Shown here: positions 19,853 through 31,674 of the stretch, piece after piece
Layout: the number at the start of each line of letters is the position of its first letter
How positions within the stretch are numbered: position 1 is the first letter of the stretch
NCBI GenBank assembly: GCA_950295325.1
Contig: OX485805.1
Location: forward strand, 41,093,501 to 41,157,500
DNA from: Polytrichum commune
Taxonomy: Eukaryota; Streptophyta; Polytrichopsida; Polytrichales; Polytrichaceae
Direction: 5' to 3'
DNA length: 64,000 nt
The notes under the pieces: generated by a model
The model's input: the letters and a program-made list of their open reading frames with translations, nothing else
Databases searched by the model: none
What the model was told of the DNA's origin: nothing
Position numbers and translations under genes: made by a program

Positions 19853-22800
19853 ATGGAGGGAGTTGGTGGAAGAGGGGATTCCTTCTCTGACGACATGGGC
19901 AACACCCAATCTCCGTCTGGGGATGAGCTAGACATTGTTGGGGAGGATAGTTTTGATGACAGTGCAGATGAAGGTGACTTGGGGAGTCCTTCGCCATCTG
20001 CCCCTTCTTGCCCCACTGTGGAATGTGCTGGGCTTTCACGAGCTTCATGGGTGAATTTGGATGTAATACTTGTTAATGACAGTGGAGTTGCTGTGGCGGA
20101 GGGTATTTGTCGTAACACACATCCACAAGATTGCATTGATGAAAACCCCCTTGGCACCGAGGACGTTGGAGTTGTTATATTGGAATCACTCGTACATTCC
20201 GAAGTTAATCCAACTCATAGGTTCTCGTTGCGAAGGTGGCCGTTGAGGAATGTGACAATTGATGGGGTTAATTTGCATGAGCATGAGCGACGACACATCC
20301 AAATCCAAGAGGAGCTCCAAGCAAACATTCGGCCACGCAAAGGCCTACGGAAGTACGATACATTGGCACGTCCTACTCCGTCTGCAAATGAGTGTAAACG
20401 TCAAAGGTTGCTTTGTGAGGAGTCCATTAGAGAAGTTGCCACAAAGGATTGTTGTGTACATCGTTGTTGCCAATTGTTCCCAAGGGATAAATTGAAGGCC
20501 ATCCGCGAGGAAATGTGGCTTGGAGATTTCCGTCTAAGATCCACCAAAAAGCTTGATGTCCATAGGGCGATACATGTGAACGGAGCGGGTCGCAAGGTCA
20601 TCACCCTTGAGAGCATAGACGTGTGTTGTACGGCATGGTACATCATTCACGGTGTGTCGAAAGCGGAATTTTATAGACAAGCCGCGTATGCCAAGGAAGG
20701 CCGCCGGTCCCATCACCATGGGAATACGGGCTTAAAGAAACCAAGGGAAGCAACGAGACAAGCAACCGCCACTCTGGCAACCATCATTGTCCCCCTTGCC
20801 GATGCAATGTCACACAAAACACGCACACTCGCAACCGGTGAAAAGGTTGTGGAGAAGGTTCTTCCTACAGGCACGAAATGGAAAGACATATTGTTGGACG
20901 TAAACGCAGTTGGCGAGAAGGCTGGGTTGGACCCTATTTCGTTGTCGAAACTGAATGCAATAAAAAAATCTCACTTTAGCGAATACATCACAAAAAGACG
21001 AGGCGACAAATTTGCGCGTTGTTCTAAATGCGAGAAGTTGAAACGCCTTCGAGATGCACACACGATGGGGACAGAGTCCTATGCCGCACATCAAATGAAC
21101 TATTTCAAGCATGTGATCATGCAAGAGGCACACCGTAATGATTACTACACAAATAGAGCTTTGTCCATCTCTAGGCCTTTGGAGGTCCTTACAATCATCC
21201 ATGACAAAATGGACCATGCCAAAACAACCTCACCATGTTTTGCAAATCGAATCAAAGCCACGGACGGCCTTTTTAAGCTTCCTGTATCGGTTACAGGTGA
21301 TTTCGATAACAATTGCATTGCATTACCTAAACACAAATTTGTGCTTTAGGTTTGTACTTGGGACCATAGATGTACAGCAGGTGAATTTTTTGGTGTCATA
21401 GTTGAATATTAAACCATTGCGTTGGCTTTGCAGGGATGATTGCACATGGACATGGTGATGTCAAGTATGCTCATTATGCTCTTGATTTGTATCCGGCGGA
21501 TTCAAACCACACGATAGGGTCATTTGCAAAGCTTTTACGTGATTTGGAGAAACCGCCGTCCTATTCATCAAGATTGTTATTTGAAAACTCGGGATCAACA
21601 CCTCTATATGAAGCGGTCTTGGATGGAAGAGATGTATGCGTGCACTCCTTGCCGGAGCCACCAAGTGAAGATGTGATTGCCAAGAATTTGCCCCCAACTC
21701 TGCGTGTCCAATTGGACAATTGTGCGAAGGACAATAAAAGTAGATATGTTTTTGCATATTGGTCGTTGTTGGTTGCGAAAGACATTTTCAAGGAGGTTTT
21801 TGTGTCCTTTCTATTGGTAGGCCACACGCACGACGATATCGATGCATCTTTTGGGCGGTGGAGCATGAAGTTGCGCGAGGAGGATTTTCCAACAATCCCA
21901 TTGTTGATGAAGTCGTACATGGATTTGGAGAACATTCCCGTCATCCCCCATATGATCGAGGAGGTTCCCGACTTCAAGGCATTTATAGAACCGTATATTC
22001 GAAGCGGAGCTCACCGATTGATCGGACATACGAAGGCACAACAATTTCGGTTCTACGTGCGTGACGATGGTGTCCCCGCCATGCAATACAAGTTGTTGTG
22101 CACGTCACAAGACTGGAGCCCGCCGGAGGGTCTCCTTGTATGGCGTGTTGATGGGGAGGGAAGGACGATGTTGCCTGACGGAGAGCCTAAGCCTTGCAAA
22201 CCAATACCCATGAAGAATTTGGAGGACATTTGTAAAGGCATATCAGGCTTCATACAATATTGGGAGAGTTTGAGGGTAGCGGATGTTGGTGGATCGTGTT
22301 GGCTTCGTTACGGAAGTTGGATACAATATTGGACACGTGTTCGTGGCGCTTTGGCAAACCTTCATCAAGATACACCCCTTACTTTAAGGCATGGGTTTTG
22401 GCCACAAACACGTGTCAATGTACAAGCTTCGGAGGCTAGTCTTTTGGGAAATGGAGAGGTTCGAGAGGAGTTTGATGTGGACGACCATTACGTGGGGCCT
22501 GCTAGTAGTCGTCCGCCACCATCTTTCCGCATTGCAGTGGATTGTCATGAAGGTTATATGTTCATTTTGCGTCCTGGAGATGAGACATATGCAAAGCCAG
22601 TGTGGGTGGCAAGAGCTTTGTCCAATCCAAATTTTGTAACTTCCAGCCCTCATTTTCGACAAATACAAGTAGAGTACTACCGACCGACAACACGGAATGA
22701 AGATGTTGTTCGGCATTATACAGGCTGGGATACAAACCAACACTTTCGGTGGAAGGTGGATTCTGAGCACGGTCCATCTTGGGTAGATACAGATTCCATA

Positions 22801-22920
22801 TTCATAGCATGGAAACCATGGAAAAATCATAGTGGATCAATGTCCATCCCTCAAAAGTACATAACTTTTGCAAAAGACAACCTTGCTCGGATCGCAAAAG
22901 AAGCAACCCACGTTGAATGA
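19853..22920 (+). CDS. DUF7869-type transposase-like protein, two exons
   Basis: Exon 1 is 19853-21296 and exon 2 is 21434-22920. The donor ACAG/GTGATT and acceptor TTTGCAG/GG join in phase 1 across a 137-base intron, giving SVTGMIAHGHGDVKYAHYAL and 976 residues in total. The ATG at 19853 directly follows an acceptor-like TGTGTAG, so a leader intron is likely. Exon 1 holds an acidic amino end, a Cys pair (RCSKC, about residue 389) and the segment LTIIHDKMDHAKT (about 452). Exon 2 holds RVQLDNCAKDNKSRYV (about 573) and FLLVGHTHDDIDASFGRW (about 610). These are the hallmarks of the DUF7869 family found in many plant, algal and animal repeat-associated proteins. The three acidic blocks fit an RNase H-fold DDE/D transposase; that mechanism is my inference. 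The frame is intact, so the gene is recent or under selection. Confidence 0.8.
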
Positions 22921-23460
22921 GAAGTTGGTAGGATTGTGTTAGCATGATTATAGTGTAATATGTAATTCGACAAATATATATTACTCATATGTGTGCTCCT
23001 CAAACTTGGGGCAAAGTTTGGGTAGAGCTTGCGAATGCTATATTGTTTGGGGTTGGATGAATATCCATTTACTATATTTCAATGCAGTTGTGAAGTTCAT
23101 TTTTTTTATTAAGTTTGGGACTAAATTTTCCAGTGAAGAAAAATGCATTTATTGCATGTACTTTGTATGTTGCAATGTCTATATTTTATTGACCATGCTA
23201 ATAATAGAAATCATTTTATATGTTTCTTGGGTGAAACTAGTTTGGAGTGCTCTACCCAAAGTGTTTTTGTTGATGAAGTTGATGTTGAGTGCTCTACCAT
23301 ATGTGCTTATGTACACACATAATAGATTTGGGATATTAGAACATATAATATATTTGAGATTGTTCGCAATATAGTTTCGGAACACGGAATGTTGTTTGAT
23401 CCATATATTAATTTGAGACTAGAGAAAGTCTCAATTTAACGAATATAGTGTTAAAAGTAA
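22921..23460. other. 3' flank of the DUF7869 gene with inverted motifs and hairpin
   Basis: CAAAGTTTGGGTAGAGC near 23010 is mirrored by GCTCTACCCAAAGTG near 23250. At about 23400-23440 lies AATTTGAGA - loop - TCTCAATTT with flanks matching about 16595-16640 in direct orientation. These could mark the ends of an element containing the DUF7869 gene, but the matching stretch is only about 45 bases. Confidence 0.4.
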
Positions 23461-24007
23461 GAACACAAGAATACATAAAATGCTAAGGCACACCCAATAG
23501 TGCCTCAATCTTCCTCTGAAAGGATGGTAAAGGCGAGTGAGCTCGGCAGTGTGCGTTAGCTCCAAGTGGTGGCTATGGACATGAAGCAGCTTCGCAGCGC
23601 TGTGAAGAAGCTTTGCGGAGGGCGAGAAGACAGAGTGCATGGACGAGAAAATCCATGGTGGATGAAAGGCTGGAATCGCCGAAGACATTAATCTCCACAC
23701 ACATCTGGAAGTTATGAAAGGGCCCATATTGCGACGTGCGGGATTGGAAACAAAAATAACTTTATCATGCACATGCTCCATCCATGAGGATTAATTGGGG
23801 GCGGGTGTTGTAGCAATTGTCAATGGCAAGAACTAAGCTATTGTGCAACAATCTTGAACATTACACAAGTATATCTCATCCAATACCACCACAAATGCAT
23901 CCAATATATGTGCAACTCTCCCTTTAATGAAGTTGGAATGTGGCACGCATTGGACGAACACAAAAACAACAAGGAAACCCTAATAATTGCAATCCCCATT
24001 GCATGCA

Positions 24008-24718
24008 CTATCCAAAAAACTTGGGAACTGCCGGGGTTTTGCGATGCATTTCCGGGCGGCATCTGGTGACAGCACAAAGTTGCGCCTCCATAGATTTGTA
24101 GAAGACATGAAGCATTGGGTGGTTGGTCTTTAGGAATTGCGCATTGTCCGTGCACACGACTTGTCGATGCAAGTCCTCCCACAACCCATAGGGCATGTCC
24201 ACCTCCCTCCCTCCCAGTACTGCCACAGGCACATGCTGGAAACCTATATGATTGCAGGGGGGGTTGGTTCGGTTGTAGGCATGTCTGCGTTTTTTCCCCA
24301 ACTTGGCAAAAAATTTGTCCTCTCTCCAGGAAAACATGTCATACTGAACCAAAGGGAGGATAGCCGCACGGAGGTCTACCATATTCCTGCCCGGAACAAC
24401 AATGGTTGCAGGACAGGGGGAAGGAATTAGCATTGGTAGAGCAGGGAGAGCCGTTTCAACGGGGACGATCCCAGAGGACCCCGATGGAGATGGGAAACCC
24501 AAGCAGTCCAGCATTCCCTCCGCCGCCAAAGAAACCTCGTACTCATGGATGAGATCTTTCATGGTTTCCAATTGGCTCTGCAATTTGTGGTTCACAAATG
24601 CAAGTTGACGGCCCACAACCACAATCTCACGCTCTATCTGGTCACCCTCGGAGCCAAACATGAGGAAAGGTGGACAACAAACAAGGGTTTTAGGAGGTTG
24701 CTTGGATTTGTACTCCAC
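24008..24718 (-). CDS. Hypothetical protein exon, coiled-coil containing
   Basis: An open frame of up to 236 codons. From about residue 25 it reads DQIEREIVVVGRQLAFVNHKL and onward, a likely coiled coil. A Pro-rich stretch follows (ALPALPMLIPSPCPATIVVPG), then a conserved-looking carboxyl half with RKKR-like basics (AKLGKKRRHAYNR) and Cys/His residues. Possible acceptors lie just upstream (TTTGGCTCCGAG/GG). Together with the exons at 25055-25510 and 26740-27738 on the same strand it may form one gene. Family not recognised. Confidence 0.45.
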   Translation of the reverse strand: MEYKSKQPPKTLVCCPPFLMFGSEGDQIEREIVVVGRQLAFVNHKLQSQLETMKDLIHEYEVSLAAEGMLDCLGFPSPSGSSGIVPVETALPALPMLIPSPCPATIVVPGRNMVDLRAAILPLVQYDMFSWREDKFFAKLGKKRRHAYNRTNPPCNHIGFQHVPVAVLGGREVDMPYGLWEDLHRQVVCTDNAQFLKTNHPMLHVFYKSMEAQLCAVTRCRPEMHRKTPAVPKFFG

Positions 24719-25054
24719 ATACCCACAATTTCCTCACACAAGCAGATTTTAATTTGACACACTCACAACAATGCAAGCATCAGCTGCACCTCACACAAAA
24801 TACTGGAATGGGGGCTGCCAACCCGCTGGAACTCCAAAAAATGGCGTCGAAACATGTTGCACAGGGAAATATTAGGTATTCAAATTTAGGGTTTGTAGGA
24901 GAACAGGTGGGTGTGACTGTGTGGGCAACCATTGACCACATGCCAAAGATCCAGTTCGGGCGAATGAAAAGAGAGAACACCCACAACCGAAGAATAACAA
25001 AAATCCACAAATTGATCCAACCCACATGCTGTATTTTGCACTTAATAGTAGTTG

Positions 25055-25510
25055 GAGTCATTCCTGGACCTTTGCCACGCGTTTGTTGCGCTCAGCCTTG
25101 TAGGTGTTTGGCTCTTCCACAGCAAACCCTTCTTCCTGAACGCCCCCACCCTCTTCCACACTCCCTTCCTCCTCTGCGTTCCCTTCCTCCTGCGCGCTAC
25201 CTCCACAGTCCTTGTTGCACTCTTTGTCCTCCCTTCCTTCCACAAACACTCGCCTACGCTTGGCCTCCCGACTTTGCGCCTCCTCCTGCCCCTGGTTGCA
25301 ATCGCTCCTTCCCACCTCTACTCTTCCCTCATCTGCATGCCTCAATTCGCATTGCCCTCTTCTTTCGATGCACTGGAATATAGGTTGCAAGGAGCCAATG
25401 CCAAGAAACTCGACCTCTCCACTCGCCTGGACAACTCCAACGCCAACATCCCGCAATAATTTGGCACGCTCAAAGAATCCCAAGTAGGCAGGCGTGGAGG
25501 ACTTCTCCAT
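25055..25510 (-). CDS. Hypothetical acidic exon
   Basis: The minus-strand frame is Glu/Gly/Gln-rich, with SAQEEGNAEEEGSVEEGGG and AKRRRVFVEGREDKE. An acceptor-like GAGTTGTCCAG precedes ASGEVEFLG, and a possible weak donor (AAAG/GTCCAG) lies near 25074. It probably belongs with its minus-strand neighbours. No family recognised. The plus-strand frames over it are shadows. Confidence 0.35.
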
Positions 25511-26017
25511 GCGAGGGAAGGATTATACGAATACAACACACGAACCTACGCACATACAATACCCTAGCTGAGCACATGGGCGAGGTAGGTGCCACAGTCA
25601 CCGGGTTTGGTGACTGTCACCCACATGGGCAACCGTGTGGGTGGACAACACATCACAAGTACATGCAGCCTGCGAAGCATCTGATCATGTTCCTAGTTCT
25701 TTGCCAATAATCCAATGATGATTGGATATTATTGTGCAAATTATCTAATGGTACATTTTGTGCGTTCGAAGTGATTTTACTTGCATTGGCCACAATTTAA
25801 TGATTTGAGCATATGTGGACTTATTAGCACGCCACATAGGTGTGGCTGAATTGGGTAGTCACCATGCTTGCGTATTCAACAATGTTTACAAAACAACCAA
25901 TACGCATGGAGAAACAAAAGGGAGAGCACAATAGGACTATTAGTGCACCTAACTTGATCAAGCCATGGAATTATCGCAGGTGAGTTTGTCAATCCATAGC
26001 TGCAAGAGCAAGCACAC

Positions 26018-26238
26018 TTGATGACTGAAGAGGAGGAAGACAGGGGCTTGGGATATGTCATCAAGCGTGATGAGCAGCGGCTGCAGCAACGCAGGGAGCG
26101 TGTTGATCGTGAAAAAGATACCGATGTCATCTCAGAGAGTCACTTTGAGTGCTATCCAAGGCACACACATTACAACCGTGAGATTGTGGACAGCGATGAA
26201 GATGAAGACTTGACAAAGATGGATATGGGTGGCCGGGT
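26018..26238 (+). pseudogene. RED/SMU2 (IK-like) splicing factor fragment
   Basis: The translation ends ECYPRHTHYNREIVDSDEDEDLTKMDMGGR and matches the conserved carboxyl region of RED/IK and plant SMU2 (YxECYPGxxEYNxExxDSDDExDxxKMDMGGR), a spliceosome B-complex protein. The family continues AKGRLHRWDFETEEEW, which is absent; the match stops at the GGR exon edge. The preceding acidic/Arg-rich stretch (QRLQQRRERVDREKD) looks like part of the same protein. No other exon was found, so it is a captured or duplicated exon and not a working gene. Confidence 0.7.
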
Positions 26239-26739
26239 TAGATTCACTCCCTTTCTTTTTGCTGTAGATACTTGCGCAAATTGCAAGTAGAAGATGGAGC
26301 CTCTAGTGGATGCTTTGATGCTATTCTAGTTGTTAAGGTGTCTGGTTGTTTGGATAGCTTTCAGTAAGTTTGAGATTGCTTCTTCCAATAGGCCAAAGGA
26401 AGAAAGTGCGAACAACATGCATATAAGGAGTGACATGTACTCCAAACGAGCGTGAAACATATACATGTACTTGTGCGGATATCCGCAATGAACTCATAGA
26501 AACCACTCGCATCCCAAAGGAGAATGACATGGCAATCCATATATAGAAGATGACGCACACACAAATGGTCGACATAGAAAACACATTACAAATGCGATGG
26601 TCACCGAACAGTCCATTTACATCGAGAAGTGGTGATGTGTGACGCCTCGCAGACCAGAAATCTGGGAAGGCCTGTTCCATCACCATCAAGGTCATTATGC
26701 AAAAAAAATGTGCAAAAGTGTTTCCAAGACCAGAAAGAG

Positions 26740-27738
26740 TTATTCTATGTTGCACATCAATTCATAGTCACCGACAAGAACGGTTTCATGGCCATATGAA
26801 TCCCCAAAGTCCGCATCATAGAGGTCTCTCCCAGACGACAAACAAGTGTCGTTTTCCAAAACATGTCCAACCACCCATGTCTGCGCACATGTGGCCAGCA
26901 CAGTCTGGTTCACACCCACAAGTTTCTTGGAGGGTATTCTGATTGCCACTAATTCTCCGCTCGCAGATCCGTAGAACTCCCCCCACATAGGGTATGCTGC
27001 ATTATTTCCGCCACCCCATGGGCGTGTCCCATGTACATGGTTGAGCATAGGTGCACAACAACCATCAGGCGCAACAAATTCGGGGGATGGGCAACCATTC
27101 CCCTGCAACCCTGGCGATGGTACGTGTGCAACAGCTAGTTGTTTTACGAAGCAAGCAGGTGGTAGTGATCCCAACATTTGTAGGGACCCGGAGGAATCCC
27201 CTCCGTTGTTGTATTCATTCCCCCCCTCGACATCCAACACAGGAGATAGAGCAACGGCTTGCACACCCGGAATTGTTGCACATGCCAGCTGCAGCAAGGG
27301 GGCCTCCAATATTTGCTGGACCGACTCGTTGACACGTGCCAACGAGCCTTGGATGGGCTGCACATCACTTTGGGCACACCCACTCCCCTTACCCAACAGC
27401 AATGGACGTCCTTGCCGAGGGAGTTCCAAGCATCCAGACCTGACATCCGTGGACATGCTGGGTGGGAAGCCTCCAATGTGTACCTCCATTGTGTGCCCAT
27501 CACATTGCAGTGGCCGCGGGCTGCAATGCACAACACGTGCAACATGTGTATTTGTCTTGGTGCAATTGGTATCCCCTACAATGGCGTGCCGAACACCAAG
27601 GCTGGAATTGTGTGTTGATATTCCTGCACGAGCGCGTCGCGGGGAATTGGCTGCCCATCCCGCATATGTCGGCTTTGAAGAAACATTGGCCCAGTTGAAA
27701 CGCCGTTTTTTGCGAGGAATTTCTTGTGCCAAGGGCAC
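26740..27738 (-). CDS. Hypothetical protein with basic amino end
   Basis: An uninterrupted frame of 332 codons with Cys-rich, Gly-rich content. Near its start is IPRKKRRFNWANVSSKPTYAGWAAN, which looks like a nuclear localisation signal plus a short conserved motif. No ATG starts this frame; upstream in frame is LSSSSSILAQPSGRSD with an acceptor-like CATCCAG at about 27797, so a further 5' exon is expected. Low plus-strand coding potential argues that this strand is the real one. It may be an exon of the same gene as 25055-25510 and 24008-24718, or a second product of the neighbouring transposase element. Confidence 0.4.
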   Translation of the reverse strand: MPLAQEIPRKKRRFNWANVSSKPTYAGWAANSPRRARAGISTHNSSLGVRHAIVGDTNCTKTNTHVARVVHCSPRPLQCDGHTMEVHIGGFPPSMSTDVRSGCLELPRQGRPLLLGKGSGCAQSDVQPIQGSLARVNESVQQILEAPLLQLACATIPGVQAVALSPVLDVEGGNEYNNGGDSSGSLQMLGSLPPACFVKQLAVAHVPSPGLQGNGCPSPEFVAPDGCCAPMLNHVHGTRPWGGGNNAAYPMWGEFYGSASGELVAIRIPSKKLVGVNQTVLATCAQTWVVGHVLENDTCLSSGRDLYDADFGDSYGHETVLVGDYELMCNIE

Positions 27739-27879
27739 GACGAGCGGCGATGCATCTGACCGACCAGAAGGTTGTGCGAGGATGGAGGAGCTGGATGACA
27801 GATGATTCGCCGCAAATTATTAATCCGACAACGGTGTACGGACGGATGTGCTGTGTAACAATGAGTGACAACTAGGAAA

Positions 27880-30000
27880 ACCACCTATTATGATGGTGTA
27901 AAGATGCCAAAGTTGTTTCATGGAAGTGAACGCGGATATGGAACATGTGCAAATTCACACGTACCTAAACTGCCGCACAACATGAAAGTACATGACCCAC
28001 ACGGCAAACAAGAAAATCCCACGGTTCAATTATGAAGTGAGGTTGCAGCGTGCCCACATGAATAACACTAAACACAAGAAACCCCACCTGTATTGGCCGC
28101 ACGCCCAGGTGGCTCGATTCCACACATGCCGTGAAGGGAAGCAATTGTGTGTGCGACCTCTGTGTTTGCAGGGAACGCACCCAAACCGCGGACACGCACA
28201 TGCACCCTGGCTCTCAATGTTGAGGAGGTGGATTGCGGATGTGAGTCCACCGCATGTTCATGGCGTTTGCGGTTACCGGGAGGGTTGCGGTCGTCAGCTC
28301 CCATTGTGGCAGGTCTGGACCAACAAATTTGAGGCAAATATGGTCACAAATAAAGCTTCTACGTAAGAAATAAATTCGAGCTAAGAAAAGAAACCCTTCT
28401 AAGAAAAGAAACCCGTGCCGCACCTCAGAACATGTACCCGACGATAGCAGAAGCAGAGTAGAAGCATAATAAACCTCTACTTCCTTGCCAAAAAAAAAAT
28501 CCCTGATTCTCCGTTACCTCGCACACCTCACACTTTCGCAGGATGAGGTATTGGTATAATTTCTTGATTCACAATTTCTGGTGTTTTAAGTTTTCAGTGA
28601 AATCTTCAAATACGTAAATTGTACACACCTATCGGTAAATGCAATACATTACTGTAAACTACACTCTTTCTTCTATCTAGCGTGTGTACTTGAATAATGT
28701 GCCATCAAATTAGGGTGGCGCACTGCAATTGAAGTTTTTTTTTCCTTTGTGACAAACAGTGTTGTCCGCATACATCATTGCACGGGCTTCCGCAAGCATT
28801 CTCTTGCCACCACTCCTCGCACACGGTCACCACTTGTCCCAAAGTGAACAATATCTCAACAAATCCCAAGACGGCTAGTCACGCCTCGATGCCGCCGCTC
28901 CTTGACGTGAACAGAGCGTTTCAGATTCTTTTGCAGTTAGATGTGTGCTTGAAGATTTAAGCCGAGGTTAAATTGTGAAATGTAATGCGTTGCACACTTA
29001 CATTAATTTCTCTTTTTTGTAGAATAATGTGGTGTTCTACGATAATGTGTAGCACATTAAATGAAGGTAAGTTAATGTGCAGAAGCCCGTTCATCTGGGA
29101 CAATCGGGTTGCTGTTGGGTAGCAGACACCCTGGGAGAGTATAAACCCATGAAAGGAAAAGACAGGAAATGACCAAAATAAGAGTGGCCCAGGGGGCGCC
29201 ATTGACACCCAACATGGGTGCCAAGCCAACCAATACGGGTGACAACCACCCACATATGGTGGCCACCCTCTGAAGTGCATTGTGCAACCCATGAACGCCA
29301 ACCCGTTTGCAACCCTTTGTCCAAAACCCAAACCCGAACCCCAAAAACCGCTACCCAAGGGCTACCCAAAGGGTGGCGGTCACCCGATTGGGTAGACATG
29401 GTAACCGTCACCCATGTCAACCAGGTCACACCCAACATTTACCGACCTGTACCCAAACCGCAGTCGCGGCGGCAGTCAGACTGCGGGTTACAGTCAGAAT
29501 GGCAGTGGACACAGACCCTACCATCACCGCAGAGGAGGGTTGATTTGGACACGATTCCTTCTAGTGATACTTAGAAAATCATAAGTTTCTGACTATAGCC
29601 TATCTGAATTATTATAATAATTTATCCTCGTCACATATTTTATTATCTTTAAAATCACATGGTGTATATTATTTATTTTAAATAATAATAATATTGACCT
29701 GATTTTTTAGTTCACCAATTTATCATAAGGTGATATATATTATTTTGACATATTACATATGTTTGAGCAATCACACCCGTGCAAAATAAATGAATTATGA
29801 ACAAACAAAAAATGTCTATGACAACACGTCATAATTATATATCGCACACGTTGATATCTTGCGATATTTATCAAAATAACCATGTGGAATTCAAAGCCAC
29901 GTCATGGCCTTGGAAACAACTCATAGGAGGTTAGAAAATACGCTTAAAGCATCCAAGGCCACATCATTGCCCCTTGCCAAGTAATTTAATATTTATAAAA
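27880..30000. other. No gene recognised; GGGT/ACCC-rich block at 29200-29460
   Basis: Short open frames without motifs. The ACCC-rich block echoes the GGGT-rich sequence of 1150-1400 in inverse orientation. From 29580 to 30000 the DNA is AT-rich. Confidence 0.4.
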
Positions 30001-30640
30001 TAACTATGAGGGAGAAAATAGGTCTTACATGCCAACTCGGAGGTGTTTCACTAAACTAAGCTCCATCCGAGCTTCTCGATGGACTCATCCAATTGTCGTT
30101 ACCGGATGACTTTACTTGAGTGCCATGAATCCCCGGCCGTAATTGAATGCAAGGCCTAGGTTTCTACAAGTATTCATACACATTTGAACTAATTAAGCCC
30201 GATTAAGTGCAAGTAAGTGCATACAACCTAATTAAGCACAATTCAATAAAAAAAGTATGCTTACCAATCTAATTAAGCCTAATTGATTATGAAATTCACA
30301 TCCTGGAATTAATAAGGCTATTCATGCAGGTCCTCAGAAATACGAGCATATATATTGGATTTTGGACCTTGAAGATGAAGTGCACTCAATATGGGTTATA
30401 TGGACAAGCAACCTTCAAGAATGCAAGGGAAATTTTATCTTTCAAAGTCGGGCGGAGCGGGCAGTAGTTTTCGGTTGGGATCTGAAAATTTTAGAGTTGT
30501 TTTGTGGGGGATGCCCATAGGTGCCGGATCATGGGCCCTAGCCCCTCTCCACCTCCCCTTAAAAGTTCGTAGGGGGAGGTTTAGTGTCCTTCAACCTCCA
30601 ACCACACGGTGATGCCTTTAGAATGTGCAATGGGACTTGG
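30000..30640 (+). repeat. Dispersed repeat family R1, copy 2
   Basis: Inverted relative to 1-640, with matching blocks at 30119-30145 and 30340-30550. The copies differ by many substitutions and small gaps, so the insertions are not recent. From 30710 a segment (CACTGATTGTCCCACTT, GTGAGGGAGGGCT) matches 52350-52395. Confidence 0.6.
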
Positions 30641-31020
30641 ATAACGTCATGTGTTGTCATGATGCAGTGTCATCCTTAAGATTTATTATTCTATACCATA
30701 TCCTGATCATGACACTGATTGTCCCACTTTGTGAGGGAGGGCTTATATATAGCATAACATTACTAAGGAGCATGTAGTTGTTCATGTGGGCCCTACGAAT
30801 ATAACCAAGGGGTGTCCCAACCTAGTGTAGATTCAAACTTAATCCGTGTCCACTTCAAGGGGAGGCGGGGCCCCTCGGATGCACCACATCACCACATAAC
30901 AATAACCAAGTAACCAAATAACCAAGTACCAAGAAACCCATCAAGGACAACCGCCAAACCACCAAATCGAGGACAACCCCCAAACCACCAAATGATCTAA
31001 GGTAGAGGGTGCTTAAAGCC

Positions 31021-31268
31021 AGTTAGTGTAGGGTCAGCTAATTAAGTTAGTTAGTTAGTTAGTGCATAAATATATAAGAAGATGAGAGTAACTAATTAGC
31101 ACATACGAACCCTACCCCACCAGATTTCATCTATGTTTGGACGAGTTTGTGCGCGAGCAGCCTACATGGAACTCGCCCTAAGAGCAACCTAATTGCACAT
31201 AAAAGTTGTAGAAAGAACAGACGACATTCATCCACTAACTAACTAAGTTAGCTGACCCTACACTAACT
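31021..31268. mobile_element. MITE-like element with about 40-bp terminal inverted repeats
   Basis: The left end AGTTAGTGTAGGGTCAGCTAA and TTAGTTAGTTAGTTAGTG is mirrored by CACTAACTAACTAAGTTAGC and TGACCCTACACTAACT at the right end. Length 248, no coding capacity. The target duplication is not clear. Confidence 0.75.
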
Positions 31269-31674
31269 GGGCTATTGTCAAACTCGCCGTGGCGGCGCAC
31301 CACCTCCTGAAGAGAAGGAATGGAAGCCATGAGATGGGATGGGCGAAGAGCTGCGGCCGCCACACCCAGATTTCAATTCATGATTTGGAAGTTCACGGTT
31401 TGGCCTGGGGATGGAGCGAGAGGAGATCATGGCCAGATGGGTATTGAAAACGATATCATGTAATCACAGCTACCGTGTGAGTGGGGGAGCACATCGAGGT
31501 GTACGTCTTATAATTTGCGCAGGATGATCAGAGTCTCCCGGTCATTCAGCAATTCCTGAAGCCAAATTCAGCCAGGCAGTGGTGAGTGACGGGAGCTAGT
31601 TTTGTAGGTAGAGTGTCCTGGGGATCCGAGTCTGCATTGTGGAAGTCTCGTGAGGAGTGTAGGTAATGCAAGGA

